6,110 nt of DNA. It comes from Candidatus Multiplicimicrobium inquinatum (lineage in GTDB: Bacteria > Omnitrophota > Omnitrophia > Omnitrophales > Aquincolibacteriaceae). Shown piece after piece: positions 1 through 5,128 of this stretch. The notes below the pieces were generated by a model. It had not been told where the DNA came from and ran no database searches. It was given only the letters and a program-made list of their open reading frames with translations. The DNA is taken from contig DDUN01000065.1 in assembly GCA_002344825.1 (NCBI GenBank), positions 1-6,110 of the forward strand. Reading direction: 5' to 3'. A program made the position numbers and the translations under genes. Positions within the stretch are counted from its first letter, which is position 1, and each line of letters starts with the position of its first letter.

Positions 1-132
1 TCTGCACGCACCGAAGCCCGCAAAGCAAAAGATTTCCCAAAGGCCGATCAAATCCGCGCCGAACTGACTGCGCTTGAAATCGAAATTTCCGATACGCCGA
101 CTGGTACCGTTTGGACAGTTCGCAAGTCTTAG
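1..132 (+). CDS. cysS: Cysteinyl-tRNA synthetase, C-terminal end (partial)
   Basis: The frame is open from base 1 and gives 43 residues before TAG at 130-132; the start lies outside the window. The product would charge tRNA-Cys with cysteine in the cytosol. The visible tail reads ARKAKDFPKADQIRAEL, followed by a DTPTGTVW segment. This matches the family's C-terminal signature, in which a KDF-x-x-AD-x-IR-x-x-L helix is followed by a D-T-x-x-G-x-x-W strand just before the stop. Catalytic motifs are not in view, so identification rests on the tail alone. The next gene starts 16 bases after the stop, so the nuclease gene may be read from the cysS transcript. Confidence 0.88.
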   Translation, partial: SARTEARKAKDFPKADQIRAELTALEIEISDTPTGTVWTVRKS

Positions 133-135
133 AAT

Positions 136-141
136 AAGGAG
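136..141 (+). promoter_or_regulatory. Shine-Dalgarno site of the Mrr-like gene
   Basis: AAGGAG lies 7 bases upstream of the ATG at 149. It decides the start: the frame stays open back to a TTG at 74, but that start would lie inside cysS in another frame and has no such site. This is the best ribosome binding site in the window. Confidence 0.85.
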
Positions 142-148
142 CAAAACT

Positions 149-1159
149 ATGAAAGAAATAAATTTTTGGGGTATTCATGGCGGGAAGACAGGGGATGCTG
201 ATTCACTTTTTATTAAAAGGGGATGTGTTGCTTTAGGGTGGTCTAAAATGGGGGATCTCTCTGAGCTCAAAGCAGATAGAGACTCCTTTAAAGTCGAATT
301 AACGCGGGTTTATCCCGAAAAAAAGCCCGGAGCTGTTCCTAATAATGCTGGACAGCTGTTTCGTTTTGTCCATGAAATGAAGAAAGGTGATTTTGTCATT
401 TATCCATCGAAATCTGATCGTCAAATTCATATAGGTCGCGTAGATGGGGATTATTCTTACAGCCCTAAGTTAGATGCAAACTATCCACATAGTAGGTTGG
501 TAAAGTGGATTAAGACGTTGCCTCGCACCCACTTTACTCAGGGGGCTTTGTATGAAATTGGATCGGCTATGAGCTTTTTCATGGTCAAGAACTATGTAGA
601 TGAGTTTCGCTATTCTGTGGAGGGAAAATCTGCTGCAACATCTATGGCTCAAGATGATGAGGTTGCTGTTTCTAGCGATGAAATAGAACAGATAACTTGT
701 GATTTTATTCTTAAAAGATTAGCCCAAGAAGTTAAGGGGCATCCCTTTGCTGAATTTGTGGGGCATCTGTTAAATACAATGGGATACAGAACTCGAATTT
801 CTCCAGAGGGGCCTGATGGTGGTGTTGATATTATTGCTCATAAAGATGAATTGGGCTTTGAGCCGCCAATTATCAAGGTTCAAATTAAGAGCAGTGAATC
901 AAATGTTGGAGACCCAGAGGTCTCTGCGCTTTATGGAAAAGTAGATTCGGGCTCAAAAGAATTTGGCCTATTTGTCACCTTGGGTTCTTTCTCATCAAAA
1001 GCCAATGCTTTTGCTAAATCTAAAAGCAACTTGAGATTAATTGATGGAAAAGAGTTGGTCACTTTAATTTTACAGCATTATGACCAGTTTGATTCTCGAT
1101 ACAAAGGATTATTACCACTTAAAAAAGTTTATGTTCCTGAAGCCGTAGGCGAAGACTAA
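149..1159 (+). CDS. Mrr-type restriction endonuclease with PUA/EVE-like N-terminal domain
   Basis: This 336-residue protein has two recognisable parts. Residues 1-155 (FWGIHGG at 6-12, GDADSLF at 15-21, VALGW at 27-31, KGDFVIYP at 79-86) resemble the PUA/EVE-like readers found at the front of predicted modification-dependent endonucleases. After a charged linker (about 160-182), residues 183-310 form an Mrr_cat domain. HPFAEFVGHLL at 198-208 is the leading helix, GPDGGVDIIA at 221-230 supplies the metal-binding Asp (D227, perhaps also D223), and VQIK at 244-247 supplies the Q-x-K pair. All core PD-(D/E)xK positions appear intact, so the enzyme should be active. From family knowledge such proteins cut DNA, often DNA carrying modified bases; specificity here is inferred. 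No methyltransferase gene is in the window, which fits a stand-alone type IV-like enzyme. Five sampled 60-base lines average about 42% G+C, against about 56% in four lines of the symporter, which hints at transfer. The start is set by AAGGAG 7 bases upstream. Confidence 0.85.
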   Translation: MKEINFWGIHGGKTGDADSLFIKRGCVALGWSKMGDLSELKADRDSFKVELTRVYPEKKPGAVPNNAGQLFRFVHEMKKGDFVIYPSKSDRQIHIGRVDGDYSYSPKLDANYPHSRLVKWIKTLPRTHFTQGALYEIGSAMSFFMVKNYVDEFRYSVEGKSAATSMAQDDEVAVSSDEIEQITCDFILKRLAQEVKGHPFAEFVGHLLNTMGYRTRISPEGPDGGVDIIAHKDELGFEPPIIKVQIKSSESNVGDPEVSALYGKVDSGSKEFGLFVTLGSFSSKANAFAKSKSNLRLIDGKELVTLILQHYDQFDSRYKGLLPLKKVYVPEAVGED

Positions 1160-1196
1160 ATTTTTCAGGCAGGATATGTGAGGTGGCATCGCGGAG

Positions 1197-1230
1197 AAAA
1201 ATGATTCTTTAGAATATAAAGGTCATTTTT
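1197..1230. terminator. A+T-rich hairpin, possible bidirectional terminator
   Basis: AAAAATGA at 1197-1204 pairs with TCATTTTT at 1223-1230. Inside it, CTTTA at 1207-1211 pairs with TAAAG at 1217-1221 around a 5-base loop, with a small internal bulge (TT against G). The 3' arm ends in five T and the 5' arm starts with five A, so either strand would give a stem ending in a U tract. It lies 37 bases after the nuclease stop. The stem is G+C-poor, so terminator strength is doubtful. Confidence 0.4.
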
Positions 1231-1233
1231 AGA

Positions 1234-1350
1234 GCGGCATGGTCTACGACCACGCGAGCCTCGCCGGCGATGAGGCGATACTGCGGAGCCCGCGCGCCGG
1301 CTCCGGAGGCGCAAAGCCCGACCGGCGCTTGAGGTTAACAGCCATGCGGC
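1234..1350. repeat. G+C-rich cluster of nested palindromes with imperfect terminal inverted repeats
   Basis: This fills most of the 215-base gap before the symporter. GCGGCATGG at 1234-1242 matches the reverse complement of CCATGCGGC at 1342-1350 with one mismatch. Between them lie several further palindromes. TGGTC/GACCA has a 3-base loop (1240-1252). GCCTC/GAGGC (1258-1276) encloses the perfect palindrome TCGCCGGCGA (1261-1270). CGGAGCC/GGCTCCG has an 8-base loop (1284-1305), and GCGCCGG/CCGGCGC spans 1294-1328. No credible gene is seen here; a 42-codon frame from 1239 has no family resemblance I recognise. It could be a small non-autonomous mobile or dispersed repeat, or a structured RNA leader. 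It contrasts with the A+T-rich gene upstream. Confidence 0.5.
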
Positions 1351-1363
1351 AACTGAGTAAATG
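1335..1363 (+). promoter_or_regulatory. Possible promoter of the symporter gene
   Basis: TTAACA (1335-1340) matches five of six -35 consensus bases. A 17-base spacer leads to TAAATG (1358-1363), which matches only three of six at -10. Transcription would begin about 5 bases before the ATG at 1375. There is no clear ribosome binding site, which resembles the two leaderless-looking promoters further on. The -10 match is weak. Confidence 0.25.
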
Positions 1364-1374
1364 CTGAATAAAAA

Positions 1375-2673
1375 ATGAAAAAAATACCACTGCATTTAAA
1401 AATTTTATTGGGAATGATTTTAGGCGTGGTGTTTGGGCTTATTGCCGGGTACTTTCAATGGCAAAGCTTTGTGCGCGACTGGGTCAGCCCTTTCGGCGTA
1501 ATTTTTATGAATTTGCTGAAGCTGATTGCGGTTCCTTTGATTATAACTTCGCTCATTAAAGGGATTGGGGATCTTCAGGACATTTCTAAGTTTTCAGCGA
1601 TGGGTCTTAAAACCATTGCTTTGTATCTTTTGACGACGGTTATTGCGGTTGTGATTGGTCTGTCCGTCGTGAATATTGTTCAGCCCGGAAAACATGTTCA
1701 GCCTGAAACCATGGCAGAGCTGACCCGCACGAATGCTTCGCAGGTTGAGGTCGCGCTTGCGACCGCAAAGCAGGAAAAAAGCAAGGGGCCGTTAAATTTT
1801 TTAGTTGAGATCGTTCCGCAGAATATATTCGGTGCGATGGGGCATAACCGCAATATGCTTCAGGTTATCTTTTTTTCGATTTTTTTCGGAATTTGCCTGC
1901 TGCTCGTCGGCGAGCCTTATCGATCCGGCTTAAACACCTTCTTCTCCAGTTTAAATGAAGTCATCTTGAAAATGGTAGCGCTGATTATGGCGTTGGCGCC
2001 TTACGCTGTTTTCGCGCTTTTAGCTTCACTCATTGTTGAGACATCCAACCCCGACCTCTTTGTCGCTCTGAGCTGGTACGCGCTTTGTGTTGTGGGCGGA
2101 TTAATTCTGGTGCTGATTTTTTATTTAACCGTGATTCGGTTTTATCTTGGAATCAGCCCGGCGGCCTTTTTTCGCGGATTCGGTCCCGCGCAATTATTAG
2201 CTTTTTCAACCAGTTCCAGCGCGGCAACTTTGCCGGTAACCATGAAGCGCGTGGAAGAAAATTTGGGAGTTGAAAAAGAAGTTGCCAGTTTTGTTTGTCC
2301 CGTCGGCGCGACCATCAATATGGACGGCACAAGTTTGTATCAGGCTGTGGCCGCGGTTTTTATCTGTGAAGCACTGAGCTTTCCGCTGACCTTGGGAGGG
2401 CAACTTACGATTATTTTGACGGCAACGCTGGCTTCCATCGGTACGGCGGCTGTGCCGGGAGCCGGAATGGTGATGCTGGTGGTTGTGCTGGAAGCCTTAG
2501 GCTTGCCCGCGGATAAACTCGCCGTGGGACTCGCGCTGATTTTTGCGGTGGATCGTCCGCTTGATATGTGCCGCACCACGATTAATGTGACCGGAGATGC
2601 CACAGTTTCGATGGTTGTCGCAAAGCTTTTGGGGAAGTTCAGAAAAATACCGGAGAACGGCGCGAATGAATGA
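1375..2673 (+). CDS. Acidic amino acid:cation symporter, DAACS family (glutamate/aspartate type)
   Basis: This is a 432-residue inner-membrane secondary transporter of usual family length, starting with a positively charged end and a first membrane helix (about 8-26). It imports an acidic amino acid using a Na+ or H+ gradient. All core motifs of the glutamate transporter fold are present. The serine-rich hairpin STSSSAATLP is at 278-287, NMDGT of TM7 at 315-319, the second re-entrant hairpin GTAAVPGAGM at 356-365, and TM8 DRPLDMCRTTINVTGD at 393-408. By alignment to archaeal GltPh, D397 (amino group), R400 (side-chain carboxylate), T401 and N404 match the ligand-binding residues, and D393 and D408 match D390 and D405. 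R400 argues for glutamate or aspartate rather than neutral amino acids. The D-M-x-R-T pattern argues against a DctA-type C4-dicarboxylate carrier. The coupling ion cannot be read from sequence. No clear ribosome binding site precedes the ATG. It appears to be a single-gene unit, bounded by the palindrome cluster and a downstream hairpin. Confidence 0.93.
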   Translation: MKKIPLHLKILLGMILGVVFGLIAGYFQWQSFVRDWVSPFGVIFMNLLKLIAVPLIITSLIKGIGDLQDISKFSAMGLKTIALYLLTTVIAVVIGLSVVNIVQPGKHVQPETMAELTRTNASQVEVALATAKQEKSKGPLNFLVEIVPQNIFGAMGHNRNMLQVIFFSIFFGICLLLVGEPYRSGLNTFFSSLNEVILKMVALIMALAPYAVFALLASLIVETSNPDLFVALSWYALCVVGGLILVLIFYLTVIRFYLGISPAAFFRGFGPAQLLAFSTSSSAATLPVTMKRVEENLGVEKEVASFVCPVGATINMDGTSLYQAVAAVFICEALSFPLTLGGQLTIILTATLASIGTAAVPGAGMVMLVVVLEALGLPADKLAVGLALIFAVDRPLDMCRTTINVTGDATVSMVVAKLLGKFRKIPENGANE

Positions 2674-2690
2674 CAGAGATCAAAGCATTT

Positions 2691-2712
2691 CCCTGACAGC
2701 CGTTAGTCAGGG
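2691..2712 (+). terminator. Hairpin after the symporter gene, possible terminator
   Basis: CCCTGAC (2691-2697) and GTCAGGG (2706-2712) form a perfect 7-base stem around an 8-base loop, starting 17 bases after the symporter stop. No T tract follows directly; the first run of T is about 20 bases further on. It may be a weak or factor-assisted terminator, or it may protect the 3' end of the mRNA. Confidence 0.4.
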
Positions 2713-2738
2713 CAAAGTACCAGCCTGACCTCATTTTA

Positions 2739-2754
2739 AAACTTTATAAAGTTT
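2739..2754. promoter_or_regulatory. Palindromic operator-like site 1 upstream of fic
   Basis: This is a perfect 16-base palindrome with core AACTTTATAAAGTT (2740-2753), located just upstream of the fic -35 element. The same 14-base core recurs 28 bases downstream, centre to centre. The symmetry suits a dimeric HTH regulator, and the HTH domain of the downstream Fic protein is the obvious candidate. Binding is inferred. Confidence 0.65.
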
Positions 2755-2761
2755 ATACAAT

Positions 2762-2790
2762 TTGACTAACTTTATAAAGTTATGTATCCT
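2762..2790 (+). promoter_or_regulatory. fic promoter (-35 TTGACT, -10 TATCCT), probably leaderless
   Basis: TTGACT (2762-2767, five of six consensus) is separated by 17 bases from TATCCT (2785-2790, four of six). The -10 ends 6 bases before the ATG at 2797, so transcription would start at or next to that ATG. No ribosome binding site is visible. Operator 2 fills the spacer. If correct, the in-frame ATG at 2782 would not be transcribed from this promoter, and translation would begin at 2797. Confidence 0.5.
2767..2782. promoter_or_regulatory. Palindromic operator-like site 2, inside the fic promoter
   Basis: This is a perfect 16-base palindrome carrying the same AACTTTATAAAGTT core (2768-2781) as site 1. 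It occupies the spacer between the candidate -35 and -10 elements, the classic position for a repressor that excludes RNA polymerase. It touches the upstream candidate start codon at 2782. Confidence 0.65.
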
Positions 2791-3813
2791 TCCTGTATGG
2801 ACACTCAAGACAAGCTAAAGCTCCTTCAAAGGGCATCGGGGCTGACACAGGAGAAACTTGCTGTGGCGCTTGAAGTGTCATTTCCAACGCTTAATAGCTG
2901 GCTGAACGGGAAGTCGATTCCCCGCAAAAAAGCCGCTGAGAAAATCGATCTGCTGTATCTTCGGTTTACGGGGCAAAATGTTATTCCCGATAATGTTCTG
3001 CAATCTAAAAAAGAATCGATCGCGATTGAGTCAAAGAAGCATCGCTATGTCCTTCAAACGATTGTGAAACGCAATGATTTATACAATCAGCTTGTTTTGT
3101 CGCTGACCTACAACAGTAACAAAATAGAGGGGAGCACTTTAACGGAAGATGATACGGCCGCCATTTTGTTTGAGAATCGATCTATTCCGGACAAAACGAT
3201 TATCGAGCAAATGGAAGCCAAAAACCATCAAGCGGCTTTGAGATTTCTTTTTGATCGTTTGGTGAGTGGAGGCACGGTGGATGAGGCTTTTGTTCTGCGT
3301 ATGCACGCGATATTAATGAATGGAATTCAAACAGATGCAGGTAGCTATCGTCGGTATGGTGTGCGCATTGTGGGTTCGAATGTGGTGACGGCGAATCATT
3401 TGAAAGTTTCCGCGTTGATGCGGGAGCTTGCGAAGGAATACGAAACGAAAACGAATGATACTCTCGCGCTCGTAACGCGTGTGCATAGCCGTTTTGAGCA
3501 AATTCATCCGTTTTCGGATGGGAACGGCCGAGTTGGGCGGCTTTTGATGAATGCCATGCTGCTTAAAAATAATTTGCCTCCCGCGCTGATCTTTCAGGAA
3601 GCACGCAGATTTTATATGCTGTATCTGAATCAGTCTCAAACGCAAGGAGACTTCAGTCGATTAGAAGATTTTTTGTGCGATGCGGTGCTTGGCGCTTATA
3701 CTCTTTTAAAAGTGGATGAAGAGAATGATCTAGGTTCATTGACAGCCAAAGAGCCGGAAGAAGTATATGGAAAAATTCTTAGAAAATTGGCGAAAGCACA
3801 AAGGGCGGCTTAG
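2782..3813 (+). CDS. Fic family AMP-transferase with N-terminal XRE-type HTH domain
   Basis: This is 343 residues from the first ATG (338 from the ATG at 2797, which the promoter position and the start of the HTH domain favour). Residues 11-60 form an XRE-like helix-turn-helix (SGLTQEKLAVALEVSFPTLN at 19-38). A Fic core follows with the full motif HPFSDGNGRVGR at 242-253, including catalytic H242, D246 and R250. Family knowledge says such enzymes transfer AMP from ATP to a protein hydroxyl. SNKIEG at 112-117 fits the inhibitory (S/T)-x-x-x-E-(G/N) helix placed before the Fic core, making this a class II, self-inhibited Fic protein, with E116 expected to contact the motif's second Arg. GSNVVTANHLKV (198-209) is probably the target-binding flap. 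No separate antitoxin gene is visible, consistent with built-in inhibition. Two palindromes at its promoter suggest autoregulation by its HTH. It is followed after 2 bases by the deaminase-nuclease gene. The target protein is unknown. Confidence 0.9.
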   Translation: MYPSCMDTQDKLKLLQRASGLTQEKLAVALEVSFPTLNSWLNGKSIPRKKAAEKIDLLYLRFTGQNVIPDNVLQSKKESIAIESKKHRYVLQTIVKRNDLYNQLVLSLTYNSNKIEGSTLTEDDTAAILFENRSIPDKTIIEQMEAKNHQAALRFLFDRLVSGGTVDEAFVLRMHAILMNGIQTDAGSYRRYGVRIVGSNVVTANHLKVSALMRELAKEYETKTNDTLALVTRVHSRFEQIHPFSDGNGRVGRLLMNAMLLKNNLPPALIFQEARRFYMLYLNQSQTQGDFSRLEDFLCDAVLGAYTLLKVDEENDLGSLTAKEPEEVYGKILRKLAKAQRAA

Positions 3814-3815
3814 AT

Positions 3816-5084
3816 ATGAGTCATGAGTTATTCATGCGCGCGGCGATTGCCGAAGCTTTAAAAGCCAAAGGACAAACGGGCGAAAATCCGATTGTGGGTG
3901 CGGTCATTGTTGAAAGCGGGAATATTGCCGCATGCGGATATCACAAGTTTTTCGGCGGGCCGCATGCCGAAGTGGAGGTGATTAAAGCTTTAGGGCGGGT
4001 ACCGGCTTCGGATGCTGTGCTCTATGTGACTTTGGAGCCTTGCTGCACAGTAGGTAAAACCGGGAAATGTACGGATGCGATTCTCGCAAGCGGAATTAAG
4101 AAAGTAGTTGTGGGTGCTATTGATCCTAACCCTAAGCATCAAGGGCAAGGAATCAGCATCCTTAAGCAAAATGGTGTGGAAGTGATTACAGGTATTTTAG
4201 AAAAAGAGTGTATGGAACTTAACCCAGAGTTCAACAAACGAATGAACCAAGAACCAGGAACCAAGAACCAGGAAACGGAAAGTCTTGGTTCTTGCTCCTT
4301 GGTGCCTGGTGCCGCTTTTTTTGATACGCATTGTCATCTTTACTATGATGACTTTGACGCGGACCGTGCGGAGATGTTTGCGCGCGCGAAGGCTGTCGGC
4401 GTAAACACTTTTTTAAATGTGGGAGTGAATCTCGCCATTTCCAAAGTTTGTTTGGAGTACGCTGAAAAATATCCGAATGTCTATGCCTCCGCCGGCGTTC
4501 ATCCTACGGAAGCTCACAAAGCCGCTGAAGAAGATTTTGCGGAAATTGAGGCTTTGCTGAAACACCCCAGGGTTGTTGCCTTGGGGGAAGTCGGCCTCGA
4601 TTTTTATCATCAAGATTCTCCGCGTGATATTCAGGAAAAGGTTTTTATTCGCTTTTTAGAGATGCAGCAGCGCGTGAAGAAGCCTTTGATTATTCACTCA
4701 CGCGATTGTTTCGACCGCTTGCTTGAGATGCTGCGTGATTTCGGTAAAGCGCCTTATGCGGGCGTGTTTCACTGCTTTACGGGTGACCGCGCGGTGATGA
4801 AGCAATGCCTTGACTTAGGTTTTCATATTTCTTTTTCCGGAATATTGACCTACAAAAAAAATGACGAATTGCGCGCGGCTTGCGCGGAATGTCCGCAAGA
4901 CCGGGTTTTGATCGAAACGGATTGTCCGTATTTGCCGCCGCAAAGCATGCGGGGTAAGCGAAACGAGCCTGCGTTGATGCTGGAAACCGCTCAAATGGCG
5001 GCCCAGGTTCGCGGTGTTTCAGTTGAGGAATTGGCCCGGCTTACGACCCGGAATGGTTTTAAGCTGTTTGGCATAAAAGTGTAA
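3816..5084 (+). CDS. Fusion protein: RibD-type deaminase domain plus TatD-family DNase
   Basis: This is 422 residues in one frame. Residues 1-142 are a RibD-like zinc deaminase domain. ENPIVGAVIV (23-32), PHAEVEV (49-55) and TLEPCCTVGKTGKC (72-85) give zinc ligands H50, C76 and C85 with catalytic E52, and DPNP is at 103-106. In riboflavin synthesis RibD deaminates the pyrimidine intermediate, but the usual second (reductase) domain is absent. The zinc loop also differs from the common C-S-H-x-G-x-T-P-P-C form, so another substrate is possible. After a low-complexity linker (144-166), residues 167-422 are a full TatD metallohydrolase. DTHCH is at 170-174, AGVHP at 226-230, GEVGLD at 257-262, H294 lies in IIHSRD, H319 in FHCFTG and D369 in ETDCPYLPP. 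TatD enzymes are metal-dependent DNases implicated in repair. AAGGG at 3801-3805 may serve as ribosome site; the start lies 2 bases after the fic stop, so the two are co-transcribed. A GTG at 4302 could start a free TatD but has no ribosome site. Linking the two roles functionally is inference. Confidence 0.88.
   Translation: MSHELFMRAAIAEALKAKGQTGENPIVGAVIVESGNIAACGYHKFFGGPHAEVEVIKALGRVPASDAVLYVTLEPCCTVGKTGKCTDAILASGIKKVVVGAIDPNPKHQGQGISILKQNGVEVITGILEKECMELNPEFNKRMNQEPGTKNQETESLGSCSLVPGAAFFDTHCHLYYDDFDADRAEMFARAKAVGVNTFLNVGVNLAISKVCLEYAEKYPNVYASAGVHPTEAHKAAEEDFAEIEALLKHPRVVALGEVGLDFYHQDSPRDIQEKVFIRFLEMQQRVKKPLIIHSRDCFDRLLEMLRDFGKAPYAGVFHCFTGDRAVMKQCLDLGFHISFSGILTYKKNDELRAACAECPQDRVLIETDCPYLPPQSMRGKRNEPALMLETAQMAAQVRGVSVEELARLTTRNGFKLFGIKV
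4245..4313. repeat. Palindromic repeat element encoding the RibD-TatD linker
   Basis: AACCAAGAACCAGG occurs twice in perfect tandem (4245-4258 and 4259-4272). The second half carries the inverted counterpart: 4298-4312 pairs with 4251-4265 over 15 bases with two mismatches, and GGTTCTTG at 4287-4294 can pair with CAAGAACC in either left-hand copy. The element ends just before the TatD start. It is translated into a Gln/Asn/Glu/Ser-rich stretch of no known fold. This looks like a small palindromic repeat that landed between two genes or domains and stayed in frame. Confidence 0.7.
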
Positions 5085-5103
5085 GATTTCTGTTCAGAAA
5101 ATC
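5085..5103. repeat. Inverted repeat after the fusion gene, overlapping the next promoter
   Basis: TTTCTG (5087-5092) and CAGAAA (5095-5100) form an inverted repeat with 2 bases between, extended by GA and TC at the ends with one bulged A. GGGTTTT follows (5104-5110). The loop is too tight for a good terminator. It overlaps the candidate -35 at 5093 and may be a weak terminator, an operator, or chance. Confidence 0.25.
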
Positions 5104-5121
5104 GGGTTTTGTCTTTACAAT
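5093..5121 (+). promoter_or_regulatory. Promoter of the kinase-like gene, probably leaderless
   Basis: TTCAGA (5093-5098, four of six) is followed after 17 bases by TACAAT (5116-5121, five of six). The -10 ends 7 bases before the ATG at 5129, and the bases between show no ribosome binding site, so transcription would begin at about the start codon. The geometry matches the fic promoter. Confidence 0.45.
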
Positions 5122-5128
5122 ACTGCCC

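Noticed and set aside
74..148. Upstream extension of the nuclease gene from a TTG at 74.
   Set aside because: It would overlap the cysS end in another frame and has no ribosome site, while ATG 149 has AAGGAG 7 bases upstream and begins directly with the conserved FWGIHGG region.
1234..1350. Integron attC recombination site, suggested by a palindromic block directly behind a defence gene.
   Set aside because: The paired core sites are not there: GTTAACA at 1334-1340 does not fit the 3' core and no matching 5' core is seen.
1239..1367. A 42-codon + strand frame inside the palindrome cluster.
   Set aside because: There is no ribosome site and no recognisable domain, and the stems explain the sequence better than a small protein.
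1165..1395. A 76-codon reverse-strand frame across the palindrome cluster.
   Set aside because: It is Arg/Ser-rich with no family resemblance, arising from G+C-rich palindromic DNA, and it runs into the symporter start.
2340..2603. An 87-codon reverse-strand frame within the symporter gene.
   Set aside because: It is a shadow of a well-supported membrane transporter, with a low-complexity Ser/Ala/Thr composition.
3313..3645. A 110-codon reverse-strand frame within fic.
   Set aside because: It overlaps the Fic catalytic motif region, has no recognisable domain and lacks a promoter or ribosome site.
4245..4272. CRISPR-like or tandem-repeat array.
   Set aside because: There are only two 14-base units with no spacers; the inverted counterpart downstream shows a single palindromic element.
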